The notes under the pieces were generated by a model. It was given only the letters and a program-made list of their open reading frames with translations. It had not been told where the DNA came from and did no database searches. A stretch of DNA of 64,000 bases from Prevotella sp. E13-27 (GTDB lineage Bacteria > Bacteroidota > Bacteroidia > Bacteroidales > Bacteroidaceae). A program made the position numbers and the translations under genes. Below, in pieces: positions 9,218 to 18,391 of this stretch (the stretch's first letter is position 1; each line of letters starts with the position of its first letter). The stretch covers positions 558,001-622,000 of the forward strand of contig NZ_JALPSC010000002.1 in assembly GCF_023217965.1 (NCBI RefSeq), read 5' to 3'.

Positions 9218-9242
9218 GCGTATTCGAGCAAATAATCCGTGA
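9202..9242 (+). repeat. 25-base tandem duplication spanning a stop codon
   Basis: AGCAAATAATCCATGA (9202-9217) contains the aminotransferase stop codon. It recurs 25 bases later as AGCAAATAATCCGTGA (9227-9242), with one difference in 16 bases. The second copy is non-coding. Confidence 0.8.
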
Positions 9243-9281
9243 CTATCATTTTCCCAAAGATTTCAATCACCCATAATAACG

Positions 9282-9314
9282 AAAAAAGAGCAGCCGATTT
9301 GGTTGCTCTTTTTT
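9282..9314. terminator. Bidirectional intrinsic terminator
   Basis: The hairpin arms GAGCAGCC and GGTTGCTC are flanked by A-run and T-run on either side. It can therefore end both the rightward aminotransferase transcript and the leftward tRNA-Ser transcript, which converge here. Confidence 0.85.
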
Positions 9315-9315
9315 G

Positions 9316-9402
9316 CGGAGAGTGAGGGATTCAAACCCCCGATACCCATAAGGGTATACCGGATTTCGAGTCCAGCGCGATCGATCACTCTGCCAACTCT
9401 CC
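9316..9402 (-). tRNA. tRNA-Ser (anticodon CGA)
   Basis: An 87-nt class II tRNA. The acceptor stem GGAGAGT pairs with ACTCTCC and the discriminator is G. The anticodon loop CTCGAAA gives CGA (codon UCG). The long variable arm (ATACCC/GGGTAT) is typical of tRNA-Ser, and the T arm contains GGTTCAAATCC. CCA is not encoded. Confidence 0.96.
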
Positions 9403-9427
9403 AGTGGCTCTAGCGAATCATGGACTT

Positions 9428-9479
9428 CTCCTTCGCTTTTTGCGGATGCAAAGGTAATACATTTTTCTATACTCACAAA
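9428..9479 (-). promoter_or_regulatory. tRNA-Ser promoter and conserved leader
   Basis: On the minus strand, TACCTTTG (9449-9456) is an exact -7 box, with TTTG (9476-9479) 19 bases upstream as -33. The 29 bases from the -7 box onward match the tRNA-His upstream region at 22 of 29 positions. Confidence 0.75.
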
Positions 9480-9494
9480 AAAAATGTCATGTTT

Positions 9495-9528
9495 TTTGAG
9501 GCTTTTTCCCTAAGTTGTAGTAATTTTG
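9495..9528 (+). promoter_or_regulatory. Promoter of the 9533 lipoprotein gene
   Basis: TTTG (9495-9498) and TAATTTTG (9521-9528) are 22 bases apart. The GTG start codon lies only 5 bases after the -7 box, so the transcript would be nearly or wholly leaderless. Confidence 0.6.
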
Positions 9529-9532
9529 TAGC

Positions 9533-10432
9533 GTGAAACAGATTAATTATTTTTTATCTTTGTCATTGGTGCTACTCTCCGTATCATGCGGACAGCAGCA
9601 GCCTTCATCACTTGACAATCAAGAGCAGAAATGCGACACATCACAGCTTCGTATAGCCGTGATGCCTACTGTTGACTGCCTGCCTCTTTATGTGGCCTCT
9701 GAGCGTGGGTTCTTCAAGAAGGAAGGACTTGACGTCAGTCTTCTGTGCTACCAGGCTCAGATGGACTGCGACACGTCATTCCTGCGCGGACATGCAAACG
9801 CTATTGTCACAGACTTGGTAAGAGCTCAGCGAATGGTTCGTGTTGACAGCGCGAAACTGACATATATAACTGCTACAAACGCTTCATGGCAATTGCTTTA
9901 TGACACTCTGAGGGTGAAGCCCTCATTAAGCAACCTCGATGACAAGATGATTGCTATGACACGTTTCTCGGCAACTCATCTGTTGAGCGACACTATCGTT
10001 GAGAAGGCAAAGCTGATGCAAGACAGAGTATATAGGGTTCAGTTCAATGATTTGAATGTCAGACTTAGCATGTTCTTTACAGGCACTATGGATGCTATGC
10101 TTCTCCCTGAGCCTCATGCAACTGCTGCCCGTAACAGAGGCGCAAAAGTGTTTTACAATAGTGCCGATGCCGATTTGTGGCTTGGAGTGATTGCTATTGA
10201 TACTGATGCATTAAAAACTGTAGATACTGGCGCTTTCAACAAAGCCTATGACGAGGCTTGCGACTCGCTGAATGAATATGGCGTGAAGGGCTATGCTTCG
10301 ATAGCTGAGAAATACTGCGCTGTAAACAGGGCTGTCGTTGACTCGCTTCCTGCCATACAATTTAAACATTCAGATGCTCCAAGACAGAAGGATGTGAACA
10401 TCGCTTCACAATGGCTTATGAAAAAAATGTAG
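9533..10432 (+). CDS. Lipoprotein resembling ABC-transporter substrate-binding proteins (NMT1/TauA type)
   Basis: The 299-aa product begins with a lipoprotein signal peptide ending in the lipobox LSVSC (Cys19). The mature part starts LRIAVMPTVDCLPLYVASERGFFKKEGL, the N-terminal lobe pattern of SsuA/TauA/NMT1 periplasmic binding proteins; ANAIVTDLVRA and AMLLPEPHATAA also fit that fold. GTG is the start because it is the only one giving the full signal peptide. No permease or ATPase genes are adjacent, which is unusual for an importer component. A TPR gene follows after 6 bases. The ligand is unknown. Confidence 0.8.
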   Translation: MKQINYFLSLSLVLLSVSCGQQQPSSLDNQEQKCDTSQLRIAVMPTVDCLPLYVASERGFFKKEGLDVSLLCYQAQMDCDTSFLRGHANAIVTDLVRAQRMVRVDSAKLTYITATNASWQLLYDTLRVKPSLSNLDDKMIAMTRFSATHLLSDTIVEKAKLMQDRVYRVQFNDLNVRLSMFFTGTMDAMLLPEPHATAARNRGAKVFYNSADADLWLGVIAIDTDALKTVDTGAFNKAYDEACDSLNEYGVKGYASIAEKYCAVNRAVVDSLPAIQFKHSDAPRQKDVNIASQWLMKKM

Positions 10433-10438
10433 AGTGTT

Positions 10439-12577
10439 ATGGGACTTACTGAGATAAAACTGGCGTTACAGAAGAGAGACCTGGGCTCAGCCATCAATGC
10501 AATGGAAAACCACCTCGCCACAAAAGTTAACATGTGGGGTGGGGAGCAGTTGGCATTGGTGAAAAACGACTATCAGCTGATGGTGGACTTCTGGCTTCGT
10601 GGCTTTGATGACCCTCAGCGTTCTGCTCTCTATGACAAGCTGCTTAAACGCCTGGATGCAATCACCATGGAGATGGAGAGCCGTGAATGGATGGAACGGG
10701 CTGCGCTTGTAGATGTCATTCGTCGAAACTTGGAGAAAGATGGTCGTGACTGGTCGGTGGAAAACATTGAGCGCCAGTTGGAATCGTTTGTTAGTGATGT
10801 GGCAATGCTTGAGCTAGAAAAGCCACAAATCAAGGAGCGCAAGAGTGAGGCTCTCTATGATGGGCACAAGAATCTGATGAACACCCTGTTCAATTACGTT
10901 TGGACATCAGGACCTTGGAACGATGCTCAGGCAGAGGCCTTCAAGTCGATGCTCCTTTCTCCAACTATCGACAGCCTGGACCAACAGTTGCTCGTCAGCG
11001 CCATAACCTTGTCGCTGATGAACATTTTCTGCTTCAACAAGTTCCGCCTGCTCACAGATGTCTATCTAAACTCACCCGACGATCAATTACGTCAGCGTGC
11101 TTTAGTGGGTTGGGTCTTTGGCCTCGACGACTCAAAAGTTGCCGTCTATCCTGAGATGTTACAGATTGTCAAGGATATCTGTTCTGACGGCAAATGCCGA
11201 CAGGAGCTCTCCGAACTTCAGATGCAGCTGGTCTTTTGCATGCAGGCCGACAGCGATTCGCAGACCGTAAGTCGTGAGATAGTGCCTGACATAATGAAGG
11301 GCAACCGTTTAGAGATGACCCGTCGTGGAATAGTTGAGATGGATGAGGGTACTCTTGACGATATACTTCACCCTGAGAAATCAGAGGAGGAAATTGAAAA
11401 GATGGAGAAGAGCATCAAGCGTATAGCTGATATGCAGAAGCAGGGCTCTGACATCTATTATGCTGGCTTCTCACAGATGAAACGCTTCAGTTTCTTTAAT
11501 TCTATATCAAACTGGTTCGTGCCGTTCTATTCTAATCATCCTGAGATAAGCAAGATATGGAACGACTCCAAGAACACTCGCTTCCTACAGCTTATTACGA
11601 AGACAGGTGCGTTCTGCGACAGCGATAAGTACTCGTTTGTTCTCGCCTTCGACCAGATTCTCCGCCAGTTGCCTGAGTCGATGCTCAAGGCTATACGCGA
11701 AGGCGATGGCATTCCTATGCCTGTCGGTGGCGATTTTGCTGTTGAGGAACAGAATCAGCCGGCATTCATCCGAAGAGTTTATCTTCAGAACCTTTATCGC
11801 TTCTTTATGCTGTATCCACAGCGTAGCGTGTTTGTAAACCCATTCTCTGTTGATAAGGTTGTGTTCTTCAGCAATCGGCTGTTCCATGACACCCAGCTTG
11901 GCGAAAAGATGGTCCACATGTCGAAGTTTCTTGCTCAGCATTCAATGTCGAAGAGCATACCTCGCATTTTGAGTAATGTTGCCGAGGAGTATCAAGACAC
12001 AGAGTATCACATAGCGTGTGGCAACTACAAGGAGGCCTTGCTTCTGGAACCGAGTAATCTGCGAGCAAAGCGAGGCTATGCACGTCAGCTGTTTGAACAG
12101 AAGCGTTTCGAGGAAGCGTTGAAGATGTTTGTTGAGATTAGCGAGTCTTTGCCCGATAATGTGAGCGTTAGCCTTAACGTCGCAGTATGCTTGTCGCGTC
12201 TTGGTCGTTATGACGAAGCTCTTAAGATACTCTTCCGTCTGAACTATGAGGATGCTTCAAACGTTAAGGTGAATCGTGTCCTGGCTTGGACTCTTTTGCT
12301 GTCAGGCAAGAATGAGCAGGCTCGTAAGATGTATGAGGATATTGTCAGTGGTGACTCTGTTGCCGAAGACTTCCTTAACTATGGCTATTGTCTGTGGATA
12401 ATGAAGGATGTAGCCTCTGCTGCAGGGGCGTTCAGTCGTTTCGTTAAGGACAGCAATGTAGGCATTGGCTTGCTGGAAGACGAATTCAACGAAACCTTCA
12501 ACGAGATGCTGGCTCCTCACGGACTATCGTTTGTCGATGTTCAGCTGATGCTCTATCAGGTATCAAACAATCTCTGA
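10439..12577 (+). CDS. Large TPR-containing protein of unknown function
   Basis: The 712-aa product has no signal peptide or membrane helix and is largely alpha-helical. The C-terminal third contains tetratricopeptide-like repeats, for example GNYKEALLLEPSNLRAKRGY, RFEEALKMFVEISESLPDNV, RYDEALKILFRLNYEDAS and KNEQARKMYEDIV. The first ~500 residues have no motif I recognise. It lies 6 bases after the lipoprotein gene and is almost certainly co-transcribed with it. Its 3' end overlaps the convergent FolK-like gene by 15 bases. TPR arrays usually mediate protein-protein contacts; no more specific role is supported. Confidence 0.8.
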   Translation: MGLTEIKLALQKRDLGSAINAMENHLATKVNMWGGEQLALVKNDYQLMVDFWLRGFDDPQRSALYDKLLKRLDAITMEMESREWMERAALVDVIRRNLEKDGRDWSVENIERQLESFVSDVAMLELEKPQIKERKSEALYDGHKNLMNTLFNYVWTSGPWNDAQAEAFKSMLLSPTIDSLDQQLLVSAITLSLMNIFCFNKFRLLTDVYLNSPDDQLRQRALVGWVFGLDDSKVAVYPEMLQIVKDICSDGKCRQELSELQMQLVFCMQADSDSQTVSREIVPDIMKGNRLEMTRRGIVEMDEGTLDDILHPEKSEEEIEKMEKSIKRIADMQKQGSDIYYAGFSQMKRFSFFNSISNWFVPFYSNHPEISKIWNDSKNTRFLQLITKTGAFCDSDKYSFVLAFDQILRQLPESMLKAIREGDGIPMPVGGDFAVEEQNQPAFIRRVYLQNLYRFFMLYPQRSVFVNPFSVDKVVFFSNRLFHDTQLGEKMVHMSKFLAQHSMSKSIPRILSNVAEEYQDTEYHIACGNYKEALLLEPSNLRAKRGYARQLFEQKRFEEALKMFVEISESLPDNVSVSLNVAVCLSRLGRYDEALKILFRLNYEDASNVKVNRVLAWTLLLSGKNEQARKMYEDIVSGDSVAEDFLNYGYCLWIMKDVASAAGAFSRFVKDSNVGIGLLEDEFNETFNEMLAPHGLSFVDVQLMLYQVSNNL

Positions 12578-12949
12578 TTCCAATAGCATTTTGATATAGG
12601 GACGCTGCCAGTCTTCGAGATGATAGCGCACACCGTCATGTTCCATGAGGTCGAGGTCTATCGTCACTATTCCCTTTTCACGCTGTTGAGCCGTGCGTCC
12701 CATCGACGTCTCAATGGCTTTCATGACGCTTATCAGCTCTTCTGCGTTAAGCGTTGTCTTTGCATAAACCAACTGGTTTATATATTTCGCAGAAAGCTTG
12801 CTCTTGTATGGCTCAGTCCAGATGGCATTAGTATAGCGGGCTTCAAAGAGAATCTGCCTAAGACGCTCGTGCGCCTCAGACAGATTCCGTTCTTGCTCGA
12901 AGTTCGTTGCTAACGAAATCGTAACGTCGTAGTATCCGTTATTTTTCAA
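12563..12949 (-). CDS. Short FolK-like (HPPK) protein
   Basis: The 128-aa product aligns with 6-hydroxymethyl-7,8-dihydropterin pyrophosphokinase: YTNAIWTEPYKSKLSAKYINQLVYA, then AIETSMGRTAQQREKGIVTIDLDLM. The last motif carries the DLD metal-binding pair. It is shorter than typical HPPK (about 160 aa). The usual N-terminal LGSN reads LATN, and the conserved C-terminal segment containing the LPHP motif is absent. It could be a divergent folate enzyme or a relative with another role. It converges on and overlaps the TPR gene by 15 bases and lies 40 bases downstream of maeB on the same strand. Confidence 0.7.
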   Translation of the reverse strand: MKNNGYYDVTISLATNFEQERNLSEAHERLRQILFEARYTNAIWTEPYKSKLSAKYINQLVYAKTTLNAEELISVMKAIETSMGRTAQQREKGIVTIDLDLMEHDGVRYHLEDWQRPYIKMLLESEIV

Positions 12950-12954
12950 TTTAC

Positions 12955-13000
12955 GTTAGTCTTAACTCGTTAGTACTTAAAAAACTATGTTAGTCTTCAA
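12955..13000 (-). repeat. GTTAGT-word repeat at the maeB stop codon
   Basis: Three related words occur on the + strand: GTTAGTCTTAA (12955), GTTAGTACTTAA (12969) and GTTAGTCTTCAA (12989). The last one contains the maeB stop codon (12990-12992). They fill the gap between maeB and the FolK-like gene. Confidence 0.6.
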
Positions 13001-15284
13001 TTCTTGACTTAATCTTCTCAACGTAGGCATCGATTACAGCTACTGCCACGATGTTAACCACGTCGCGTACTGAAGCGCCGAAGTCAATGAAGTGGATAGG
13101 CTTGTTCAGACCCATCTGTATCGGACCTATGATTTCCACGTCAGCATCAAGCATCTGCAGCATCTTATAGCTTGAGCGTGCTGATGTGAGGTTGGGGAAC
13201 ACCAATGTGTTTACGTCCTTGCCCTTCAGTCGTGTGAATTCATATGACTGGTCTCTCAGCTCGCGGCTTAGTGCGAAGCCAATCTGCATCTCGCCGTCGA
13301 TAGGCAGGTCTGGATAAAGCATCTGCATCTTTTCCACTGCACGCTTCACCTTCAGTGCGCCGTCGCTCTGTGAAGAGCCGAAGTTTGAGTGCGAAATCAT
13401 AGAAATGACAGGCTCCTCGTTGAAGAAGTGAACCACCATTGCCGACAGCTTTGCTATGTCAACGAGTGCGTCTGTATCAGGGTTCTCGTTCACCAGCGTA
13501 TCGCCCACGAACAGCGTTCCCTTTGGCGAGTTAATGATGTGCATCGTTCCGAAGTGGTTGTACTCAGGACGTATGCCTATTACCTCGTTGGCAACCTTTA
13601 TAGTGTTTGAATACTTGGTGTAGAGTCCAGTGATGAATGCGTCGGCATCGCCTGTCTCTACCATCATCATACCGAAATAGTTGCGCTCAAACATTTTGTC
13701 GTTGGCCTCCTGGAAGGTGTAGCCTTCGCGCTTGCGCTTCTCGGAAAGAATCTGTGCATAGCGTTCGCGGCGAGCCTGCTCGTTGGGGTGACGCAGGTTT
13801 ACTATCTCAATGCCCTCGAGGCTCAGGTCCATCTCTTTTGCCATTCGCTCAATGACCTCGTCGTTGCCCAGCAGAATGGGTTCGCAGATGCCTTCCTGCT
13901 TAGCCTGTACTGCTGCCCTGAGCATTGTGGGGTGAACAGCCTCGGCAAACACTACGCGCTGTGGGTGAGAAGCTGCGGTTGCATAGAGCTTCTGTGTGAG
14001 TTTCGTCTCTTGTCCGAGCAGCACGCTGAGCGAGTTCTTGTACTCGTCCCAGTTTTCAATGTTTCTTCTTGCAACGCCGCTTTCTATTGCTGCCTTTGCT
14101 ACTGCTGCCGACACCTCGCTGATGAGTCGTGGGTCAACAGGCTTCGGAATGAAGTATTGGCGACCGAAGTGCAGGTTGTTTACCTTATATACATCGTTCA
14201 CAACATCGGGTACAGGCTGCTTGGCTAGATCGGCAATTGCGTGAACGGCAGCCATCTTCATGTCCTCGTTGATGGCTGTGGCGTGAACGTCGAGCGCTCC
14301 GCGGAAGATGTATGGGAAGCCAATGACGTTGTTTATCTGGTTCGGATAGTCTGTACGTCCAGTTGACATGAGCACGTCAGGACGAGCCTCCATAGCATCC
14401 TCGTATGATATTTCAGGAACAGGGTTGGCCAGTGCGAAGATGATGGGGTCTTTGGCCATGCTCTTCACCATGTCCTTCGACAGCACGTTACCCTTTGACA
14501 AACCAACGAACACGTCGGCACCGTTTACAGCTTCAGCCAGTGTGTGCACGTCCTTACGGTCGGTGGCGAAGAAGCGTTTCTGGTCGTTCAGTCCCTCGCG
14601 GTCGCTTGTTATCACGCCTTTCGAGTCGAGCATCAGTATGTTCTCCTTCTGTGCTCCCAGTGCCATGTAGAGCTTTGTGCATGAGATGGCAGCTGCGCCA
14701 GCACCGTTGACAACTATGCGTACCTTCTTTATATCTTTGCCGACAACCTCGAGTGCGTTCTTCAGACCTGCGGCAGAGATAATAGCTGTGCCATGCTGGT
14801 CATCGTGCATCACGGGTATGTCGAGTGTCTTCTTCAGACGCTCCTCTATGTAGAAGCACTCAGGAGCCTTGATGTCCTCGAGGTTTATTCCTCCGAATGT
14901 GGGAGCTATGCGCTCTACTGCCTCGCAGAATTTCTCAGGGTCTTTTTCGTTTACCTCAATATCGAATACGTCTATGCCACCATATATCTTGAACAACAAT
15001 CCTTTACCTTCCATTACAGGCTTACCACTCATGGCGCCTATGTCGCCTAAACCAAGTACCGCAGTACCGTTGGAAATTACTGCTACCAGGTTACCCTTGT
15101 CTGTGTAGCGATAAGCATTGTCTGGATTCTCCTGAATCTCCAAGCAGGGATAAGCCACGCCAGGCGAGTATGCCAATGACAGGTCTGTTTGCGTACGATA
15201 GGCCTTTGTCGGCTTTACTTCAATCTTGCCAGGGCGTCCACTCTCGTGATAGGCCAATGCTGCTTCTTTTGAAATTTTTACCAT
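12990..15284 (-). CDS. maeB: NADP-dependent malic enzyme with C-terminal phosphotransacetylase-like domain
   Basis: The 764-aa product has the MaeB architecture: malic N-terminal domain (about 1-150), NAD(P)-binding domain (about 160-410) and a phosphate acetyl/butyryltransferase-like domain (about 425-755) with a regulatory role in this family. It converts malate to pyruvate with CO2 release. Recognisable segments are [43 protein letters not shown] and [10 protein letters not shown]. An in-frame ATG 12 codons upstream (15320) is less likely because it sits at the predicted transcription start; [10 protein letters not shown] at 15284 is the expected N-terminus. Confidence 0.95.
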   Translation of the reverse strand: MVKISKEAALAYHESGRPGKIEVKPTKAYRTQTDLSLAYSPGVAYPCLEIQENPDNAYRYTDKGNLVAVISNGTAVLGLGDIGAMSGKPVMEGKGLLFKIYGGIDVFDIEVNEKDPEKFCEAVERIAPTFGGINLEDIKAPECFYIEERLKKTLDIPVMHDDQHGTAIISAAGLKNALEVVGKDIKKVRIVVNGAGAAAISCTKLYMALGAQKENILMLDSKGVITSDREGLNDQKRFFATDRKDVHTLAEAVNGADVFVGLSKGNVLSKDMVKSMAKDPIIFALANPVPEISYEDAMEARPDVLMSTGRTDYPNQINNVIGFPYIFRGALDVHATAINEDMKMAAVHAIADLAKQPVPDVVNDVYKVNNLHFGRQYFIPKPVDPRLISEVSAAVAKAAIESGVARRNIENWDEYKNSLSVLLGQETKLTQKLYATAASHPQRVVFAEAVHPTMLRAAVQAKQEGICEPILLGNDEVIERMAKEMDLSLEGIEIVNLRHPNEQARRERYAQILSEKRKREGYTFQEANDKMFERNYFGMMMVETGDADAFITGLYTKYSNTIKVANEVIGIRPEYNHFGTMHIINSPKGTLFVGDTLVNENPDTDALVDIAKLSAMVVHFFNEEPVISMISHSNFGSSQSDGALKVKRAVEKMQMLYPDLPIDGEMQIGFALSRELRDQSYEFTRLKGKDVNTLVFPNLTSARSSYKMLQMLDADVEIIGPIQMGLNKPIHFIDFGASVRDVVNIVAVAVIDAYVEKIKSRIED

Positions 15285-15324
15285 AGATGAACTAATACTA
15301 TTGTGAATAAAATTTTTCAAGTTG

Positions 15325-15332
15325 CAAAATTA
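15325..15332 (-). promoter_or_regulatory. -7 box for maeB
   Basis: TAATTTTG on the minus strand matches TAnnTTTG. It places the transcription start near 15319 and supports translation from 15284. Confidence 0.5.
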
Positions 15333-15376
15333 ATAAAAAAAATGGCAGTGCCGAAACTTTTATAATCTTTTTTTCG

Positions 15377-15384
15377 TAACTTCG
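15377..15384 (+). promoter_or_regulatory. Possible -7 box for queC
   Basis: TAACTTCG differs from TAnnTTTG at one position and lies about 40 bases before the queC ATG in a divergent promoter region. Confidence 0.35.
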
Positions 15385-15423
15385 CACACACTTTTATACA
15401 CCTAATTATTATATAATAAAGAA

Positions 15424-16107
15424 ATGACAGCATCAAACAAGCAAAACACGCCGTTAGAGAAGGATAGCATTTTGATACTTAGCGGAGGCGTTGACTCCGT
15501 CACCATGCTCTATGATTTTCAGGAGCGCATAGCTCTTGCCATATCGTTCGACTATGGCAGCAACCATAATAGCCGCGAGATTCCCTTTGCGCGCCTGCAT
15601 TGCGAGCGTCTCGGTATTCGCCACATCGTCATTCCCCTGGCTTTCATGGGCGAATATTTCAAGAGCTCGCTGCTCTCCGGTGCCGATGACATACCTGAAG
15701 GCAACTATGCCGACGAGAACATGAAGTCAACCGTAGTGCCTTTCCGCAACGGCATCATGCTCAGTGTGGCTGTAGGAATGGCAGAGTCGGCAGGACTGAA
15801 ACATGTCATGATGGCTAATCACGGTGGCGACCACACAATCTACCCCGACTGCCGTCCTGAGTTCGTAAGCGCCTTCAGCGCAGCAGCAGAGGCAGGCACC
15901 TATGAGGGAGTGACCCTGCTCGCACCCTACACCTCGTGGACTAAGGCCGACATAGCCCGTCGCGGCAAGGAGCTCGGCATAGACTACAGCGAGACATGGA
16001 GCTGCTACAAGGGTGGGGAAGTGCATTGCGGCAAGTGCGGCACATGCGTTGAGCGACGCGAAGCGTTTGCAGAAGCAGGCATCACAGACACTACAGTCTA
16101 TGAGTAG
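15424..16107 (+). CDS. queC: 7-cyano-7-deazaguanine synthase
   Basis: The 227-aa product makes preQ0 from 7-carboxy-7-deazaguanine, ATP and ammonia in the queuosine pathway. The PP-loop ATP motif LSGGVDSVTMLYDF lies at about residues 19-32. Four zinc-binding cysteines are visible as C194, C202, C205 and C208 in CYKGGEVHCGKCGTC. The motif GSNHNSRE and the segment VPFRNGIMLSVA are family hallmarks. No other queuosine genes are adjacent; it is transcribed divergently from maeB. Confidence 0.96.
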   Translation: MTASNKQNTPLEKDSILILSGGVDSVTMLYDFQERIALAISFDYGSNHNSREIPFARLHCERLGIRHIVIPLAFMGEYFKSSLLSGADDIPEGNYADENMKSTVVPFRNGIMLSVAVGMAESAGLKHVMMANHGGDHTIYPDCRPEFVSAFSAAAEAGTYEGVTLLAPYTSWTKADIARRGKELGIDYSETWSCYKGGEVHCGKCGTCVERREAFAEAGITDTTVYE

Positions 16108-16182
16108 AAACAGCCCGAATAACCCTCGTGGCTGAACATAAATTGAGAAATTGCACGTTTTTGCGATTTTGTGCCAAATTTA

Positions 16183-16214
16183 TTTGTCCATATCACGGAA
16201 ATATTGTAATTTCG
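16183..16214 (+). promoter_or_regulatory. Promoter of serC-serA
   Basis: TTTG (16183-16186) and TAATTTCG (16207-16214, one mismatch to TAnnTTTG) are spaced 20 bases apart. The predicted leader before serC is about 75 bases; no riboswitch fold was recognised in it. Confidence 0.45.
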
Positions 16215-16296
16215 CGGCGAAAATTTCATAAGTTTTCATTTAAACCGCATATAAACTGAATAGAATATACTATAACCCCAATAAATATTCAAAATT

Positions 16297-17364
16297 ATGA
16301 AGAAGTACAACTTTAATGCAGGTCCTTCAATGCTTCCACGCGAGGTCATTGAGGCCACCGCTCAACAGTGTTTAGACTTCAATGGTTCTGGTCTCTCACT
16401 TATGGAGATCAGCCATCGTGCAAAGGACTTCCAGCCCGTTGTTGACGAGGCTGTTGCTCTTGTCAAGGAATTGCTTCAGGTGCCCGAGGGCTACTCAGTA
16501 ATCTTCCTTGGTGGCGGCGCATCGCTTGAGTTCTGCATGATTCCCTACAACTTCCTTATTAAGAAGGCTGCCTACCTGAACACAGGTGTATGGGCAAAGA
16601 AGGCCATGAAGGAAGCTAAGCTCTTCGGTGAGGTCGTTGAAGTGGCTTCTTCTGCTGACGCAAACTACACCTTCATTCCAAAGGGATGGACTGTTCCTGC
16701 TGATGCCGACTATCTGCATATCACAACAAACAATACCATCTACGGTACAGAGATTCGCAAGGACCTCGACGTTCCCGTGCGCCTCATTGCCGACATGTCT
16801 TCAGACATCTTCTCTCGTCCTATCGACGTGGCTAAGTATGACGCCATCTATGCAGGCGCTCAGAAGAACCTCGCTATGGCTGGCGTGACCATCGCTATCC
16901 TGAAGGACGACGCACTGGGCAAGGCTCCACGCGAGATTCCTACAATGCTCGACTATCGCACACACGTTGACAAGGGCTCAATGTTCAACACACCTCCTGT
17001 GGTACCCATCTACAGCGCACTCGAGACACTCCGCTGGATCAAGAAGAATGGTGGCGTAGAGGCAATGGACAAGCTCGCTCAGCAGCGCGCAGAAATCGTG
17101 TATGGCGAGATTGACCGCAACAAGATGTTCCGTGGCACTGCCGTTGAGGAAGATCGCTCACTCATGAACATCTGCTTCGTGATGGCCGACGAGTACAAGG
17201 AGCTCGAGAAAGACTTCCTCGACTTCGCTGTCAGCAAGGGTATGGTCGGTGTCAAGGGTCACCGCTCTGTTGGTGGCTTCCGCGCATCTTGCTACAATGC
17301 CCAGACCATCGAGGGCTGCAACGCTCTCGTAGCATGCATGAAGGAGTTCGAAGCAAATCACTAA
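16297..17364 (+). CDS. serC: Phosphoserine aminotransferase
   Basis: The 355-aa product converts 3-phosphohydroxypyruvate plus glutamate to phosphoserine, step two of serine synthesis. It begins with the signature [16 protein letters not shown]. The PLP lysine is K190 in [13 protein letters not shown], and [15 protein letters not shown] near the C-terminus binds substrate phosphate. It lies 12 bases upstream of serA, the enzyme for the preceding step, so the two form an operon. Length is normal. Confidence 0.97.
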   Translation: MKKYNFNAGPSMLPREVIEATAQQCLDFNGSGLSLMEISHRAKDFQPVVDEAVALVKELLQVPEGYSVIFLGGGASLEFCMIPYNFLIKKAAYLNTGVWAKKAMKEAKLFGEVVEVASSADANYTFIPKGWTVPADADYLHITTNNTIYGTEIRKDLDVPVRLIADMSSDIFSRPIDVAKYDAIYAGAQKNLAMAGVTIAILKDDALGKAPREIPTMLDYRTHVDKGSMFNTPPVVPIYSALETLRWIKKNGGVEAMDKLAQQRAEIVYGEIDRNKMFRGTAVEEDRSLMNICFVMADEYKELEKDFLDFAVSKGMVGVKGHRSVGGFRASCYNAQTIEGCNALVACMKEFEANH

Positions 17365-17376
17365 TCATTGATAATT

Positions 17377-18294
17377 ATGAAAGTATTAGTTGCAACAGAG
17401 AAGCCTTTCGCAGCAGCTGCTGTAGAAGGCATTCGCAAAGAGATAGAAGGAGCAGGCAATGAGTTGGCTCTGCTCGAGAAATATACTGAGAAGGCACAGC
17501 TGCTCGACGCTGTCAAGGATGCTGACGCACTCATCATCCGTTCCGACAAGGTCGATGCCGAGGTACTCGATGCTGCCAAACAGCTGAAGATTGTCGTTCG
17601 TGCCGGTGCAGGCTACGACAACATCGACCTCGCAGCAGCTACAGCCCATAATGTTGTGGCTGAGAACACTCCTGGCCAGAACGCCAACGCTGTGGCTGAG
17701 CTCGTGTTTGGTTTGCTCGTCTTCGCTGTACGTCAGTTCTACAATGGTAAGGCAGGCACAGAGCTCATGGGTAAGAAGCTCGGCATCCTTGCCTTCGGCA
17801 ACGTAGGCCGCAACGTGGCTCGCATAGCCAAGGGCTTCGGAATGGACGTTTATGCCTACGACGCTTTCTGCCCAGCAGAGGTCATCGAGAAGGCTGGCGT
17901 TCATGCTGTTGCCAATCAGGAGGCTCTCTTCGAGCAGTGTGACGTCGTTTCACTCCACATCCCTGCTACTCCTGAGACCAAGCAGAGCATTAACTACGCT
18001 CTTGTTGGCAAGATGAAGAAAGGGGGCATCCTCGTTAACACCGCTCGCAAAGAGGTTATCAACGAGCCTGAGCTTCTCAAGCTCATGGAGGAGCGTCAGG
18101 ATCTGAAGTTCGTCACCGACATTATGCCCGATGCCAACGACGAGTTCGCTAAGTTCGAGGGTCGTTACTTCTCAACACCTAAGAAGATGGGTGCTCAGAC
18201 AGCCGAGGCAAACACCAATGCAGGTATCGCAGCAGCTTGTCAGATTAACGCTTTCTTCAAGAGCGGTGACACGAAGTTTCAAGTTAACAAATAA
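17377..18294 (+). CDS. serA: D-3-phosphoglycerate dehydrogenase (lysine, type IIIK form)
   Basis: The 305-aa product is a compact D-2-hydroxyacid dehydrogenase that oxidises 3-phosphoglycerate, the entry step to serine. The NAD-binding fold shows LGILAFGNVGRNVARIAKGF. The catalytic Arg/Glu region is NTARKEVINEPELL. The usual catalytic His (TPHxGA) is replaced by Lys269 in STPKKMGAQTAEAN, the hallmark of the type IIIK enzymes described in Entamoeba and Bacteroidetes. There is no C-terminal ACT domain. ATG at 17377 is preferred over an in-frame TTG at 17368. A terminator follows. Confidence 0.95.
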   Translation: MKVLVATEKPFAAAAVEGIRKEIEGAGNELALLEKYTEKAQLLDAVKDADALIIRSDKVDAEVLDAAKQLKIVVRAGAGYDNIDLAAATAHNVVAENTPGQNANAVAELVFGLLVFAVRQFYNGKAGTELMGKKLGILAFGNVGRNVARIAKGFGMDVYAYDAFCPAEVIEKAGVHAVANQEALFEQCDVVSLHIPATPETKQSINYALVGKMKKGGILVNTARKEVINEPELLKLMEERQDLKFVTDIMPDANDEFAKFEGRYFSTPKKMGAQTAEANTNAGIAAACQINAFFKSGDTKFQVNK

Positions 18295-18320
18295 ACGTTA
18301 ACTTCTGGATTGTAAAAATA

Positions 18321-18366
18321 AAAAAGTTACACAGATGAGGTCATCCTTTTCTGTGTAACTTTTTTT
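18321..18366 (+). terminator. Intrinsic terminator of serC-serA
   Basis: AAAAAGTTACACAGA pairs with TCTGTGTAACTTTTT across a loop of about 16 bases and ends in a T-run. It lies 27 bases after the serA stop codon. Confidence 0.9.
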
Positions 18367-18391
18367 AAAAAATAATAAGTAGTTTTTTAGC

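Noticed and set aside
9552..9562. TATCTTTG as the promoter of the 9533 gene
   Set aside because: It lies within the signal-peptide codons. Using it would remove the start and the first part of the lipoprotein signal; an equally good box lies upstream.
16108..16296. Riboswitch (preQ1 or serine-related) between queC and serC
   Set aside because: A plain promoter accounts for part of the region. I could not recognise a preQ1 aptamer or other known leader fold, and queC lies upstream of the region rather than downstream.
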